The translations under genes and the position numbers were made by a program. Under the pieces are notes generated by a model. That model saw nothing but the letters and a program-made list of their open reading frames with translations. It ran no database searches and was not told where the DNA came from. A stretch of 40,075 bases of DNA from Bacteroidales bacterium (GTDB lineage Bacteria > Bacteroidota > Bacteroidia > Bacteroidales > VadinHA17), in contig JADGPU010000021.1 of the NCBI GenBank assembly GCA_017882305.1, forward strand, positions 1-40,075. The letters are read 5' to 3'. Of the stretch, positions 7,363 to 14,667 are shown in pieces (the stretch's first letter is position 1; each line of letters starts with the position of its first letter).

Positions 7363-9153
7363 ATGAAAAAATATTTTCTGTTGAATAATATTATTCGAAC
7401 CGTTCCGATCCTGATAATCCTCTTCATATTTTCATGTAACGGGAAAAGTCAAGTTACCGTAAAAGAGATACAGGGACATATACAATATCTTTCATCAGAT
7501 TCACTCAAAGGGAGACTTACAGGTTCACCCGGCGATAGTCTTTCTGCGGTGTATATAAGAGGTAAACTTCTCTCCTATGGCCTCATCCCTCTTTCAGGAG
7601 ACGGATTACAGAGGTATAAAGTGACTAAAAGAGTTCTGGCAGGTAAATCCAATTTCCTCTTGGTCGACGGGGTAAACTATACACTTGATAAAGACTTTAT
7701 GCCATTTGCTTTCAGTTCAAATACCGGAATGAAATCAGAGGTTGTTTTTGCCGGATACGGATTCAATATCATCGGTGACAGCTTAAAATGGAATGACTAT
7801 GATGGCGTTGATGTAAAGGGGAAATGGGTAATGATACTCCGTGGCGACCCTGAACCTGAAAACAATAAAAGTCCGTTTATTTCTTTTAGTGCAGACAGGG
7901 ATAAAGCGCTATTAGCAAAAGATATGGGAGCAGCTGGAGTCCTGATGGTTTCTGGTCCTGCATTTGATCCACAGGATGCTTTTGAGGCTCTCAATCTGGA
8001 AGGTTATTCCGTTGATATACCTGTTCTGAGAATTAAGGAAGAGGTAGCCGATATCATATTATCAAAATCAAAGAACGCCATAGCCTCTCTCGAGAAAAAA
8101 CTTAATGACACAAGAAAGCCATTTTCATTTTCCACAAAGGTCATTATAAATGGAAAAGCTGAAATTGTCAGGGAGCTGGCAAATACCAGAAATGTTGTAA
8201 TGCTGCTTCCCGGTGAGGACCCAAAACTTAAAGATGAATACATAATTCTCGGCGCCCATTTTGATCATCTTGGTATGGGTGGACCAGGTTCCGGCAGCAG
8301 GGCATTAGACACAATCGGTATTCATCATGGTGCAGACGATAATGCATCAGGCGTTGCCATGATGCTTGAACTTGCAGAGAAGTTTGCAGAAACAAAAGGA
8401 AGTCATAAAAGAAGCATTCTATGCCTCTCCTTCAGTGGAGAGGAAGAAGGGCTTCTGGGTTCAAAACATTTTGTCGATGATCCCGGGATAGATCTTTCCA
8501 GGGTAAATGCGATGATTAACTTGGATATGGTTGGCAGGTTAAATGAAACAAATAATCTGCAGATCTCAGGAGTAGGAACTGCTACAGGTTTAAAAGATCT
8601 GGTTTATGGAAATAGCGATACTTCGATCATTAAGCTTACTCTTTCAGAAGAAGGTTACGGCCCATCGGATCACTCCTCTTTCTATGGCAAGAATATTCCG
8701 GTTTTGTTCTATTTTACAGGGGCTCATATGGATTATCATACTCCAACCGATACGTGGGAAAAAATAAACTTCAAAGGCATGGTTGAAATTTCCGATCTGG
8801 TATTCAAGGTTGCAGAAGAGCTAGCATCGGAGACTACACGTTTACAGTTTAAAGAAGCCGGTCCAAAAACAGAAGCTAACAGGTATCCAAGGAGAAAAGG
8901 AGTCACACTGGGTATTATGCCCGATTTTGCAGGAGTTATTAAAAACGGTCTGCGGGCTGATTTTGTCACTCCAGGCAAACCTGCAGATCTCGGAGGAATG
9001 CAAAAAGGTGACATAATTACATTCATCAACGGAAAACAGGTAAATAATATCCAGGATTATATGTTCAGAATGGGTCAGCTTAAGCATGGACAGACAATAA
9101 GTGTTGAAGTTTTGCGTAATGATAAAAAAGTGGTTTTAGTGATACAATTATAA
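7363..9153 (+). CDS. M28 zinc aminopeptidase lipoprotein with C-terminal PDZ
   Basis: The 596-residue protein has a hydrophobic N terminus ending in a lipobox (LFIFSC, Cys25), so it is probably membrane-anchored outside the cytoplasm. A protease-associated-like segment spans roughly residues 120-240. The M28 domain follows, with His298 in GAHFDH, the bridging Asp in HGADDNASG (about 325), the glutamate pair in SFSGEEEGLLG (about 360), Asp in INLDMVG (about 388) and His in DYHTPTDTW (about 459). A PDZ-like domain occupies about 520-596 (ADLGGMQKGDIITFINGKQV). The family removes N-terminal residues from peptides. PDZ fusion suggests binding of peptide C termini or oligomer contacts. It follows rocD closely. 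Confidence 0.88.
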   Translation: MKKYFLLNNIIRTVPILIILFIFSCNGKSQVTVKEIQGHIQYLSSDSLKGRLTGSPGDSLSAVYIRGKLLSYGLIPLSGDGLQRYKVTKRVLAGKSNFLLVDGVNYTLDKDFMPFAFSSNTGMKSEVVFAGYGFNIIGDSLKWNDYDGVDVKGKWVMILRGDPEPENNKSPFISFSADRDKALLAKDMGAAGVLMVSGPAFDPQDAFEALNLEGYSVDIPVLRIKEEVADIILSKSKNAIASLEKKLNDTRKPFSFSTKVIINGKAEIVRELANTRNVVMLLPGEDPKLKDEYIILGAHFDHLGMGGPGSGSRALDTIGIHHGADDNASGVAMMLELAEKFAETKGSHKRSILCLSFSGEEEGLLGSKHFVDDPGIDLSRVNAMINLDMVGRLNETNNLQISGVGTATGLKDLVYGNSDTSIIKLTLSEEGYGPSDHSSFYGKNIPVLFYFTGAHMDYHTPTDTWEKINFKGMVEISDLVFKVAEELASETTRLQFKEAGPKTEANRYPRRKGVTLGIMPDFAGVIKNGLRADFVTPGKPADLGGMQKGDIITFINGKQVNNIQDYMFRMGQLKHGQTISVEVLRNDKKVVLVIQL

Positions 9154-9198
9154 AGGAACATGCGTCTAAGACCTGTCTGACATTAAATAATTTCCAAA

Positions 9199-10035
9199 AT
9201 GAAAAAATTTATTTTGTGGTTTCTTGCATTCGTGATTACAATTAGTGCAGCAGTCTATCAGCGTATGACCGGACCTACTTATCCGAAGCGGATAAATATT
9301 ACAATTAACAATGCTGTGCACGAACTTAAGCTCGTGCGTACTCTTAGTCTTAGTGAAAAATCCGAGGTCAGACTTGATTTGAACAATTCGAATGTCACGG
9401 CTAAGCTTTTCTATAAACAGTACAAATCTGACAGCGAATATCAGGCTACAGACTTCTCTTACAGAGCCGATCCAAAGCACGGAGGGTTCTTTGCAGACGT
9501 TCCGCAACAACCTGTTGCAGGAAAATTGCAGTATTATATTGAAATTACCGATTTGAATGGAACTAAATCATATCTCAAAGAAAATCCGGTAGTTATAAGA
9601 TTCAAAGGTGATGTACCGGCATTTGTTCTGATTCCTCATATACTATTAATGTTTGTAGCAATGCTATTCTCCACTTTAGCGGGGTTAATGGCAGTAATTA
9701 AATATCCCATGTACAAAAAATATACTTTATGGACCTTAATTCTCTTCATTGCAGGGGGTATGGTTCTTGGTCCGATAGTTCAGTATTTTGCATTTGGCGA
9801 TTTTTGGACAGGGATCCCGTTTGGATGGGATTTAACTGATAATAAAACGCTTATCGCATTGGTTTTCTGGATTATTGCTGTTTTTATGAACAAAAAATCC
9901 GATAGACCAATCTATACAATACTTGCAGCGTTAGTACTCCTCATTGTATTTTCAATACCGCACAGCTTGTTTGGTTCAGAGCTAAACTATTCAAGCGGGC
10001 AGGTTACTCAGGGAATCATTCTTAACTTTTTCTGA
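9199..10035 (+). CDS. Membrane protein, function unknown
   Basis: The protein is not recognised. The 278 residues divide into an N-terminal membrane segment (about 4-20), an extracytoplasmic region rich in beta strands (about 28-135, ending KENPVVIRFKGDVP), and four further hydrophobic segments (about 142-166, 175-196, 216-231 and 238-254). The loop GDFWTGIPFGWDLTDNK (200-216), between membrane segments, is dense in aromatic and acidic residues and looks like a conserved site. The soluble region resembles an immunoglobulin-like fold by strand pattern only. It starts 45 bases after the M28-PDZ gene and ends about 25 bases before the first ECF-type promoter motif of the sigma gene, so it could be the last gene of the rocD group. 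Confidence 0.75.
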   Translation: MKKFILWFLAFVITISAAVYQRMTGPTYPKRINITINNAVHELKLVRTLSLSEKSEVRLDLNNSNVTAKLFYKQYKSDSEYQATDFSYRADPKHGGFFADVPQQPVAGKLQYYIEITDLNGTKSYLKENPVVIRFKGDVPAFVLIPHILLMFVAMLFSTLAGLMAVIKYPMYKKYTLWTLILFIAGGMVLGPIVQYFAFGDFWTGIPFGWDLTDNKTLIALVFWIIAVFMNKKSDRPIYTILAALVLLIVFSIPHSLFGSELNYSSGQVTQGIILNFF

Positions 10036-10062
10036 TTTTTTAAAAAAATTTCTTAAAGTGAG

Positions 10063-10091
10063 TGCAGCATTAAAAAAATTACCACGTCTAT
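10063..10091 (+). promoter_or_regulatory. Candidate ECF promoter P1 of the sigma gene
   Basis: TGCAGCA (10063-10069), 16 bases, then GTCTAT (10086-10091), within CACGTCTATTG. The bipartite layout and the CGTC -10 core are those of ECF sigma promoters. The same arrangement occurs at 10118 and 12405. Distance to the sigma ATG is about 64 bases. Function is inferred. Confidence 0.55.
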
Positions 10092-10117
10092 TGATTAGTA
10101 AATTAATAGAAGGTGGG

Positions 10118-10146
10118 TGCAGCAACACATATAAAAACTAGTCTTT
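10118..10146 (+). promoter_or_regulatory. Second TGCAGCA-N16-GTCT motif before sigma
   Basis: TGCAGCA (10118-10124), 16 bases, GTCTTT (10141-10146). It repeats the P1 motif with identical spacing 55 bases downstream, inside a repeated G-T-G-[A/G]-GTGCAGCA context. It ends only 8 bases before the ATG at 10155, too near for a normal leader, so it may be a second binding site or a duplicated remnant. Confidence 0.4.
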
Positions 10147-10154
10147 ATATAAAG

Positions 10155-10715
10155 ATGGCAAATGTAGAAGCGGCATTCAGAAACCTACACCAGGATCTTT
10201 TGGACGGGTGTAAAAACGGTGACCAGAAAGCACAGTTTCAGATCTACAAGTTGTACTACAAAGCGATGTACAATACAAGTCTGAGAATTGTAAGTGACAC
10301 AATGGAAGCTGAAGATATAATGCAGGAATCATTCCTGTCGGCCTTTGAAAAAATTGATACTTATTCAGGAACTGTAAGTTTCGGTGCATGGCTTAAAAAG
10401 ATAGTAGTTAACCGGTCACTTGATGCCCTGAATAAAAGAAAAGCGGTCTTTGAAGATATTGAGTCACATGTTGGTATAAGAGATGAAAGCGGAGAAGATA
10501 CAGCCAGGTATGAGGAGATCGATGTCAGAGTTGAAGAGGTTAAAGAGGCTATTGAAAGACTTCCCGATGGATACAGAGTAATACTCTCTCTCTACCTGCT
10601 CGAAGGGTACGATCATGATGAAATAGCAGAAATACTTTCCATCAACAGCAGTACATCACGATCGCAACTTTCAAGAGCAAAACAAAGACTCATGGGAGAA
10701 TTAAAAGGAAAATGA
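10155..10715 (+). CDS. ECF RNA polymerase sigma factor
   Basis: With the ATG at 10155 the protein is 186 residues, beginning MANVEAAFRN. The longer frame from 10113 would swallow the second promoter-like motif and was rejected. The region 2 helices span about 28-96 (AQFQIYKLYYKAMYNTSLR, AEDIMQESFLSAFEKI, FGAWLKKIVVNRSLDALNKR), with an acidic linker to about 128. The region 4 helix-turn-helix spans about 130-182 (RLPDGYRVILSLYLLEGYDHDEIAEIL then STSRSQLSRAKQRL). It lacks regions 1 and 3, as expected for ECF factors. Its stop overlaps the start of the putative anti-sigma gene by 4 bases, the usual translational coupling. It should direct polymerase to TGCAGCA-N16-GTCT promoters, including its own. 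Confidence 0.92.
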   Translation: MANVEAAFRNLHQDLLDGCKNGDQKAQFQIYKLYYKAMYNTSLRIVSDTMEAEDIMQESFLSAFEKIDTYSGTVSFGAWLKKIVVNRSLDALNKRKAVFEDIESHVGIRDESGEDTARYEEIDVRVEEVKEAIERLPDGYRVILSLYLLEGYDHDEIAEILSINSSTSRSQLSRAKQRLMGELKGK

Positions 10716-11293
10716 AAAACTCAATGGATATGAAAAGTATAGAGGACATAATCAGGAACAATAAGGATTTTTTCGAAGATGCAGAACCTTCGACAGGTCA
10801 CCTGGAAAGATTTAACAGGAAGCTTGAAAAAAGATTTCAGGTCAATACCATTAAAAGAAGTATTGTCCCTTACCTGTTAAAAGCAGCAGTAGTCACCCTG
10901 CTGATTACTCTCTCTTCACTCTGGACATGGGACCATTTCATCCGTACCGGCAGCAGCAGAATGACACTTGGACAGGTCTCACCTCAATACAAAGAGGTTG
11001 AAAACTACTACGTGCACCAGGTAAACCTTATGGAAGGGGAAATCGTAAATGTGGATCTGAAAAATAATCCTGCACAAAAAACTATGCTTATGAAAGAGAT
11101 GAAAAGCATGGATTCAACATATGTCTCTCTTCAGAAAGAACTCAAAACAAATCCAAACGATGAACGGATAATAAATGCAATGATAGAACATTATCAGACT
11201 AAACTTGAAGTAATGAGCTATATAGTAAATCAGCTTAAAACAATCAGGAATGATAACCAAAACAAGAAGGAAAATGAAAAAGTCAAATTATAA
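10712..11293 (+). CDS. Putative membrane-anchored anti-sigma factor
   Basis: This 193-residue protein has a cytoplasmic-type N-terminal part (1-50, charged, helical, EDIIRNNKDFFEDAEPSTGHL), one membrane segment (about 51-72, YLLKAAVVTLLITLSSLWTW) and a C-terminal helical region (about 90-180) outside. That topology, plus the ATGA overlap with an ECF sigma gene, is the standard sigma/anti-sigma arrangement. No HXXXCXXC zinc anti-sigma motif is present, so it is not a ZAS-type protein. The role is inferred from position and topology. Its 3' end overlaps the start of the first DUF4097-like gene by 20 bases, so the three genes are one transcription unit. Confidence 0.72.
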   Translation: MKNSMDMKSIEDIIRNNKDFFEDAEPSTGHLERFNRKLEKRFQVNTIKRSIVPYLLKAAVVTLLITLSSLWTWDHFIRTGSSRMTLGQVSPQYKEVENYYVHQVNLMEGEIVNVDLKNNPAQKTMLMKEMKSMDSTYVSLQKELKTNPNDERIINAMIEHYQTKLEVMSYIVNQLKTIRNDNQNKKENEKVKL

Positions 11294-12347
11294 ACCCGGA
11301 ATGTTCTTCTTCATATCGCTCTTTTTAATTTCTTCCACAATATCTGCTGATGAGATAACAAAGGAATTCCATAAGGAGTATACGGCAGGAACAAAAACAC
11401 TTGAAATCAACAACAAGTACGGTGATGTGGTAATTCAGAGCTGGGATAAGAATCAGATAATTATCAATGTTAAAGTAACTGTTGATATGTCTAATAAAGA
11501 AAGAGCTCAGAAATTCATTGACAAAATAGATGTTCAATTTTCTGAAGGTGCCAATGTGATCTCAGCAAAAACTGTCATCGATGACAATTTCAATTTTACT
11601 GGATGGGGTGATTCAAAAAGATTCAGTATAGATTATAATATAAAAATGCCTGTTGGAACTGATCTGACACTCTCAAATAAATATGGAAATACAGATATCG
11701 ACGAACTTCACGGATTAATGGATCTTGACATTAAATATGGAAATATTACGGCCGGAAAACTTACGAGAGGAAATATTAAACCTCTGAGCGAACTTACCCT
11801 GGCTTACGGAAAAGGTAAAATTGACGAAACAGGATGGCTCAACCTGACTGAAAGATATGTAGGATCCATGGAAATAGAAAAGAGCCAGGCATTACTTCTT
11901 GATAGTAAGTATTCTAAGATAATGCTGGGCGAAACCAGTTCAATAGTAGGTGAAAGTAAATATGATAATATAAAGATTGATAACGTAAAAAATCTGGTTC
12001 TTGAGAATGGGTATACAGAAGTCAATATCGGAGAACTCACAAAAAAGCTTACGTACAACGGCAGTTATGGCTCATTTTCAATAGACCGTATCCCTGCCGG
12101 ATTTGAATCGCTTGATGTTGAAACACATTATATGGGAGTTAAGCTTGGAATTGAAGAATCAGCAAGCTACAAGCTTGAAGCAAAAGTTACATATGGCGGG
12201 TTGAAATACAATGAAAATAATTTTAAAAATCAAAGACGTGTAGTCGAGAACAACTCACATGAGGTGTCAGGAATAGTCGGAAATGAAGAAAATCCTTCAT
12301 CAAGAGTTAATGTACTTGCATCATATGGTAATGTAAGGCTCAACTAA
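11274..12347 (+). CDS. Exported beta-repeat protein, DUF4097-like (paralog 1)
   Basis: With the ATG at 11274 this is a 357-residue protein with a signal peptide (hydrophobic 9-23, probably cut near ISA, 23-25). The rest is built from short beta strands, with tyrosine-glycine-type turns at residues about 49, 137, 155, 178, 213, 230, 247, 265, 286, 307 and 351. Examples are NNKYGDVVI, SNKYGNTDI, DIKYGNITA and NGSYGSFSI. Spacing is mostly 17-21 residues, suggesting a solenoid or beta-helix. Similar proteins are described as DUF4097/putative adhesin and lack a known enzyme role. The gene overlaps the anti-sigma gene by 20 bases and ends before a strong terminator at 12372. A surface sensor or structural target of the sigma circuit is plausible. 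Confidence 0.78.
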   Translation: MKKSNYKPGMFFFISLFLISSTISADEITKEFHKEYTAGTKTLEINNKYGDVVIQSWDKNQIIINVKVTVDMSNKERAQKFIDKIDVQFSEGANVISAKTVIDDNFNFTGWGDSKRFSIDYNIKMPVGTDLTLSNKYGNTDIDELHGLMDLDIKYGNITAGKLTRGNIKPLSELTLAYGKGKIDETGWLNLTERYVGSMEIEKSQALLLDSKYSKIMLGETSSIVGESKYDNIKIDNVKNLVLENGYTEVNIGELTKKLTYNGSYGSFSIDRIPAGFESLDVETHYMGVKLGIEESASYKLEAKVTYGGLKYNENNFKNQRRVVENNSHEVSGIVGNEENPSSRVNVLASYGNVRLN

Positions 12348-12371
12348 TCACTGTTTTACAACTTATTTTTC

Positions 12372-12405
12372 AAGCGGGAATGTTACAACATTTCCGCTTT
12401 TTTTT
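12372..12405 (+). terminator. Intrinsic terminator of the sigma operon
   Basis: AAGCGGGAATGTT (12372-12384), a 2-base loop, and AACATTTCCGCTT (12387-12399) form a 13-base stem with one G-U pair, followed directly by a T run. It closes the sigma/anti-sigma/paralog 1 unit. The T run abuts the next TGCAGCA promoter motif. Confidence 0.85.
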
Positions 12406-12433
12406 GCAGCAATATCATTTAAATGCTGTCTTT
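12405..12433 (+). promoter_or_regulatory. Candidate ECF promoter of DUF4097-like paralog 2
   Basis: TGCAGCA (12405-12411), 16 bases, GTCTTT (12428-12433). Sequence and spacing match the two motifs before the sigma gene. It begins at the T run of the terminator and lies 53 bases before the ATG at 12487, a normal leader length. It predicts that the second paralog is a separate target of the same sigma factor. Confidence 0.55.
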
Positions 12434-12486
12434 AAGATGAAGAAAACAAGGAGTCAAAAAGTTCTCTAAATTTAAGATGCAGGAAA

Positions 12487-13557
12487 ATGAAACTTTATAG
12501 AAAAATAACAGAACTCTTAATTTTAATGTTGATTGCAGCCACTCTTTCAGCCCAGGATAATAATTGCTATATCAGAAAAACTTTCGCTGTCAAAATGGGA
12601 AATACCCTGCGACTTTCAAATAAATATGGAGATGTAAATATTATCACTGTAAAAGACGATTCTCTCTCTGTTTGTGCAACGATCACGATTGTACAGGATG
12701 ATCACGACCTGGCTCTGAATAGTAAGAAACTGGTAACAATCAGCCTCGAAAAATTAAAAGATACCGTCTATGTTTCAACATTATTTGATAAGAAGTTTTT
12801 TTCTGAAGAATTCAGACAAGGGAGGAAAAGCTTCAACATTGACTACTTAATTAAAGTGCCTGCTTACATGGATATCAGTATTATCGATGAGTTTGGCAAT
12901 ATAGCAGTTGAAGAGCTGACGGGAACTTTAAATTTAAGGCTTTCTCAGGGGGTTCTAAGTGCAAAGAGACTAACAAAAGGGAATGTAAAACCAATAAGCA
13001 CCATTTATGTTGACCATGGTAAAGTCAATATCGATGAATTAAACTGGATGACCTTAACTCTGCTTAATTGCTCTTCAGTAAATATCGAAAAAGCCCAGGC
13101 TCTCATGATAACTTCATCTATTTCAAAAATAAGGTTGGGAGATATCAGTTCTCTTGTCATCAATTCTAAATCTGATAGTTATACCATAAAATCAATAAAC
13201 AATATCTTATCTGAAAGCACTTACTCTGAATTTGATATCGGAAAACTTGACGGACAACTGAAGTCAAAAGCAATATACGGATCAATAAATATTTCGGACC
13301 TGAATAAAGGATTCAGCAGTATCGACATTGTTTCAGGTCAATCCCAAATAACATTAAAAACCGGCCAGGGTCTATCATTCTTGACCGATATAATTGCAAC
13401 GGATGCAATGGTAGATTTTCCTTCCATAAAATATCCTGGGATCAAAAAAACTGAAAGTAATTATTCAAACACATTTTTAGGAACTACAGGAGTTGATAAG
13501 AAAACGAAATCTTTAATCAGGATCCGGACAACATCAGGAAAACTTTCAATTCAATAG
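12487..13557 (+). CDS. Exported beta-repeat protein, DUF4097-like (paralog 2)
   Basis: This 356-residue protein has a signal peptide (hydrophobic 9-20, likely cut at LSA, 20-22). It aligns along its length with paralog 1: LSNKYGDVNI, FNIDYLIKVPAYMDIS, KGNVKPIS, VNIEKAQAL, SKIRLGDISS and FDIGKLDGQL have direct counterparts. The tyrosine ladder is eroded: KYG becomes EFG, DHG or SIS in several repeats, while strand spacing is kept. It is therefore a diverged duplicate of nearly identical length rather than a truncated copy. Its own TGCAGCA-N16-GTCT motif, after the terminator of the first unit, suggests separate but coordinated expression. Function unknown. Confidence 0.75.
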   Translation: MKLYRKITELLILMLIAATLSAQDNNCYIRKTFAVKMGNTLRLSNKYGDVNIITVKDDSLSVCATITIVQDDHDLALNSKKLVTISLEKLKDTVYVSTLFDKKFFSEEFRQGRKSFNIDYLIKVPAYMDISIIDEFGNIAVEELTGTLNLRLSQGVLSAKRLTKGNVKPISTIYVDHGKVNIDELNWMTLTLLNCSSVNIEKAQALMITSSISKIRLGDISSLVINSKSDSYTIKSINNILSESTYSEFDIGKLDGQLKSKAIYGSINISDLNKGFSSIDIVSGQSQITLKTGQGLSFLTDIIATDAMVDFPSIKYPGIKKTESNYSNTFLGTTGVDKKTKSLIRIRTTSGKLSIQ

Positions 13558-13582
13558 AAGTGGCTCGTAGCTAAACTCTTTT

Positions 13583-13609
13583 ACCCCCAAACCCCCAAGG
13601 GGGGCTTTT
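13583..13609. repeat. C-run/G-run hairpin repeat, copy 1
   Basis: Two C runs followed by AA and GGGGGGCTTTT form a short-loop hairpin in the gap between converging paralog 2 and the isoaspartyl peptidase gene. Nearly the same sequence is found at 24532-24558. It could act as a terminator for the plus strand through the following T-rich CTTTTGTCTTTT. Confidence 0.55.
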
Positions 13610-13614
13610 GTCTT

Positions 13615-14640
13615 TTATCTTACCACCTCATCCTTATAAATGAATATGCCTTCCTTTCCATCCGAAGTGGCAAATCCTCTGAACATACCTGAAGAGTTGA
13701 AAGGCATAGAAACATTACCAGCCTTGTCCACGCATATAACTCCACCACTCCCACCCGCCTTTACAAGCTTATCATTTACAACAAGCTCTGAAGCTTCCCT
13801 TAGAGTAAGACCTTTATATTCCATTAATGCTGAAATATCGTGAGCAACAGTCCATCTTATGAAATATTCACCATGACCGGTTCCGGAAACGGCACAAGTG
13901 CTATTGTTCGCATATGTGCCGGCTCCGATAATTGGAGAGTCCCCTATTCTGTTATACCGTTTATTTGTCATGCCACCTGTAGATGTTCCTGCAGCAAGGT
14001 TCCCGTTTTTATCAAGAGCACAACATCCGACTGTACCATTCTTTTCCTTTTTTAGCATTTCCTGAAGCGCGTTAAATTGCTTTTCAGTATAAAAATATGA
14101 TGGCGGAACTATTTCAAGTCCCTGTTCTTTTGCAAATTGTGAGGCACCTGCTCCGCTTAACATAACATGTGGGGAGTTTGTCATAACTCTTCTGGCAGCA
14201 GTGATCGGGTTTTTAATGTCAGTCACACAAGCTACAGAACCGGCAGCAAGATTGGATCCATCCATAATCGCTGCATCAAGCTCATTCTTACCCTCATGAG
14301 TAAAGACTGCCCCTTTTCCTGCATTGAAGAGAGGATTGTCTTCCATGGTCCTGATTGTTTGTTCGACAGCGTCAAGAGCTGATCCACCGTCAGCAAGAAT
14401 CTTCTTACCTGCACTCAAAGCTACCAGCAACGATGCCCTGTATTCCTTATCGATTTCAGGAGTAGTATTTTCTCTTGTCATCCCGCCTGCACCACCATGG
14501 ATTACAATTGCCCACTCCTTTTTTCCTGCCAAAGTAGTAGCTGACTGATTATCAGTGGTTTTCTTTTCATTTCTGAAAGACAAGAGGTTTATTCCTAAAA
14601 TAAGGAATACAGTAAAAAATATAAGTTTTCGTTTCATCAT
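13615..14640 (-). CDS. Isoaspartyl peptidase/L-asparaginase (Ntn-hydrolase, family T2)
   Basis: The 341-residue precursor carries an N-terminal hydrophobic segment (about 5-21), so it is probably exported. WAIVIHGGAGG (43-53) opens the conserved core. The autocleavage site is NGTVGCCALD with catalytic Thr203. Substrate residues are expected in RIGDSPIIGAGTYA (231-244) and SGTGHGEYFIR (252-262). The family cuts itself into alpha and beta chains, then hydrolyses isoaspartyl dipeptides and asparagine. Both halves are complete. It follows mutS2 on the same strand after 27 bases. The initiator could be either of two adjacent ATG codons; the first was kept. Confidence 0.92.
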   Translation of the reverse strand: MMKRKLIFFTVFLILGINLLSFRNEKKTTDNQSATTLAGKKEWAIVIHGGAGGMTRENTTPEIDKEYRASLLVALSAGKKILADGGSALDAVEQTIRTMEDNPLFNAGKGAVFTHEGKNELDAAIMDGSNLAAGSVACVTDIKNPITAARRVMTNSPHVMLSGAGASQFAKEQGLEIVPPSYFYTEKQFNALQEMLKKEKNGTVGCCALDKNGNLAAGTSTGGMTNKRYNRIGDSPIIGAGTYANNSTCAVSGTGHGEYFIRWTVAHDISALMEYKGLTLREASELVVNDKLVKAGGSGGVICVDKAGNVSMPFNSSGMFRGFATSDGKEGIFIYKDEVVR

Positions 14641-14667
14641 ATAAGATTTTTAAATGATCATATTAAA

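Noticed and set aside
6861..7427. 188-codon minus-strand frame across rocD and the M28 gene start
   Set aside because: Antisense to the well-conserved rocD C terminus; no domain recognised.
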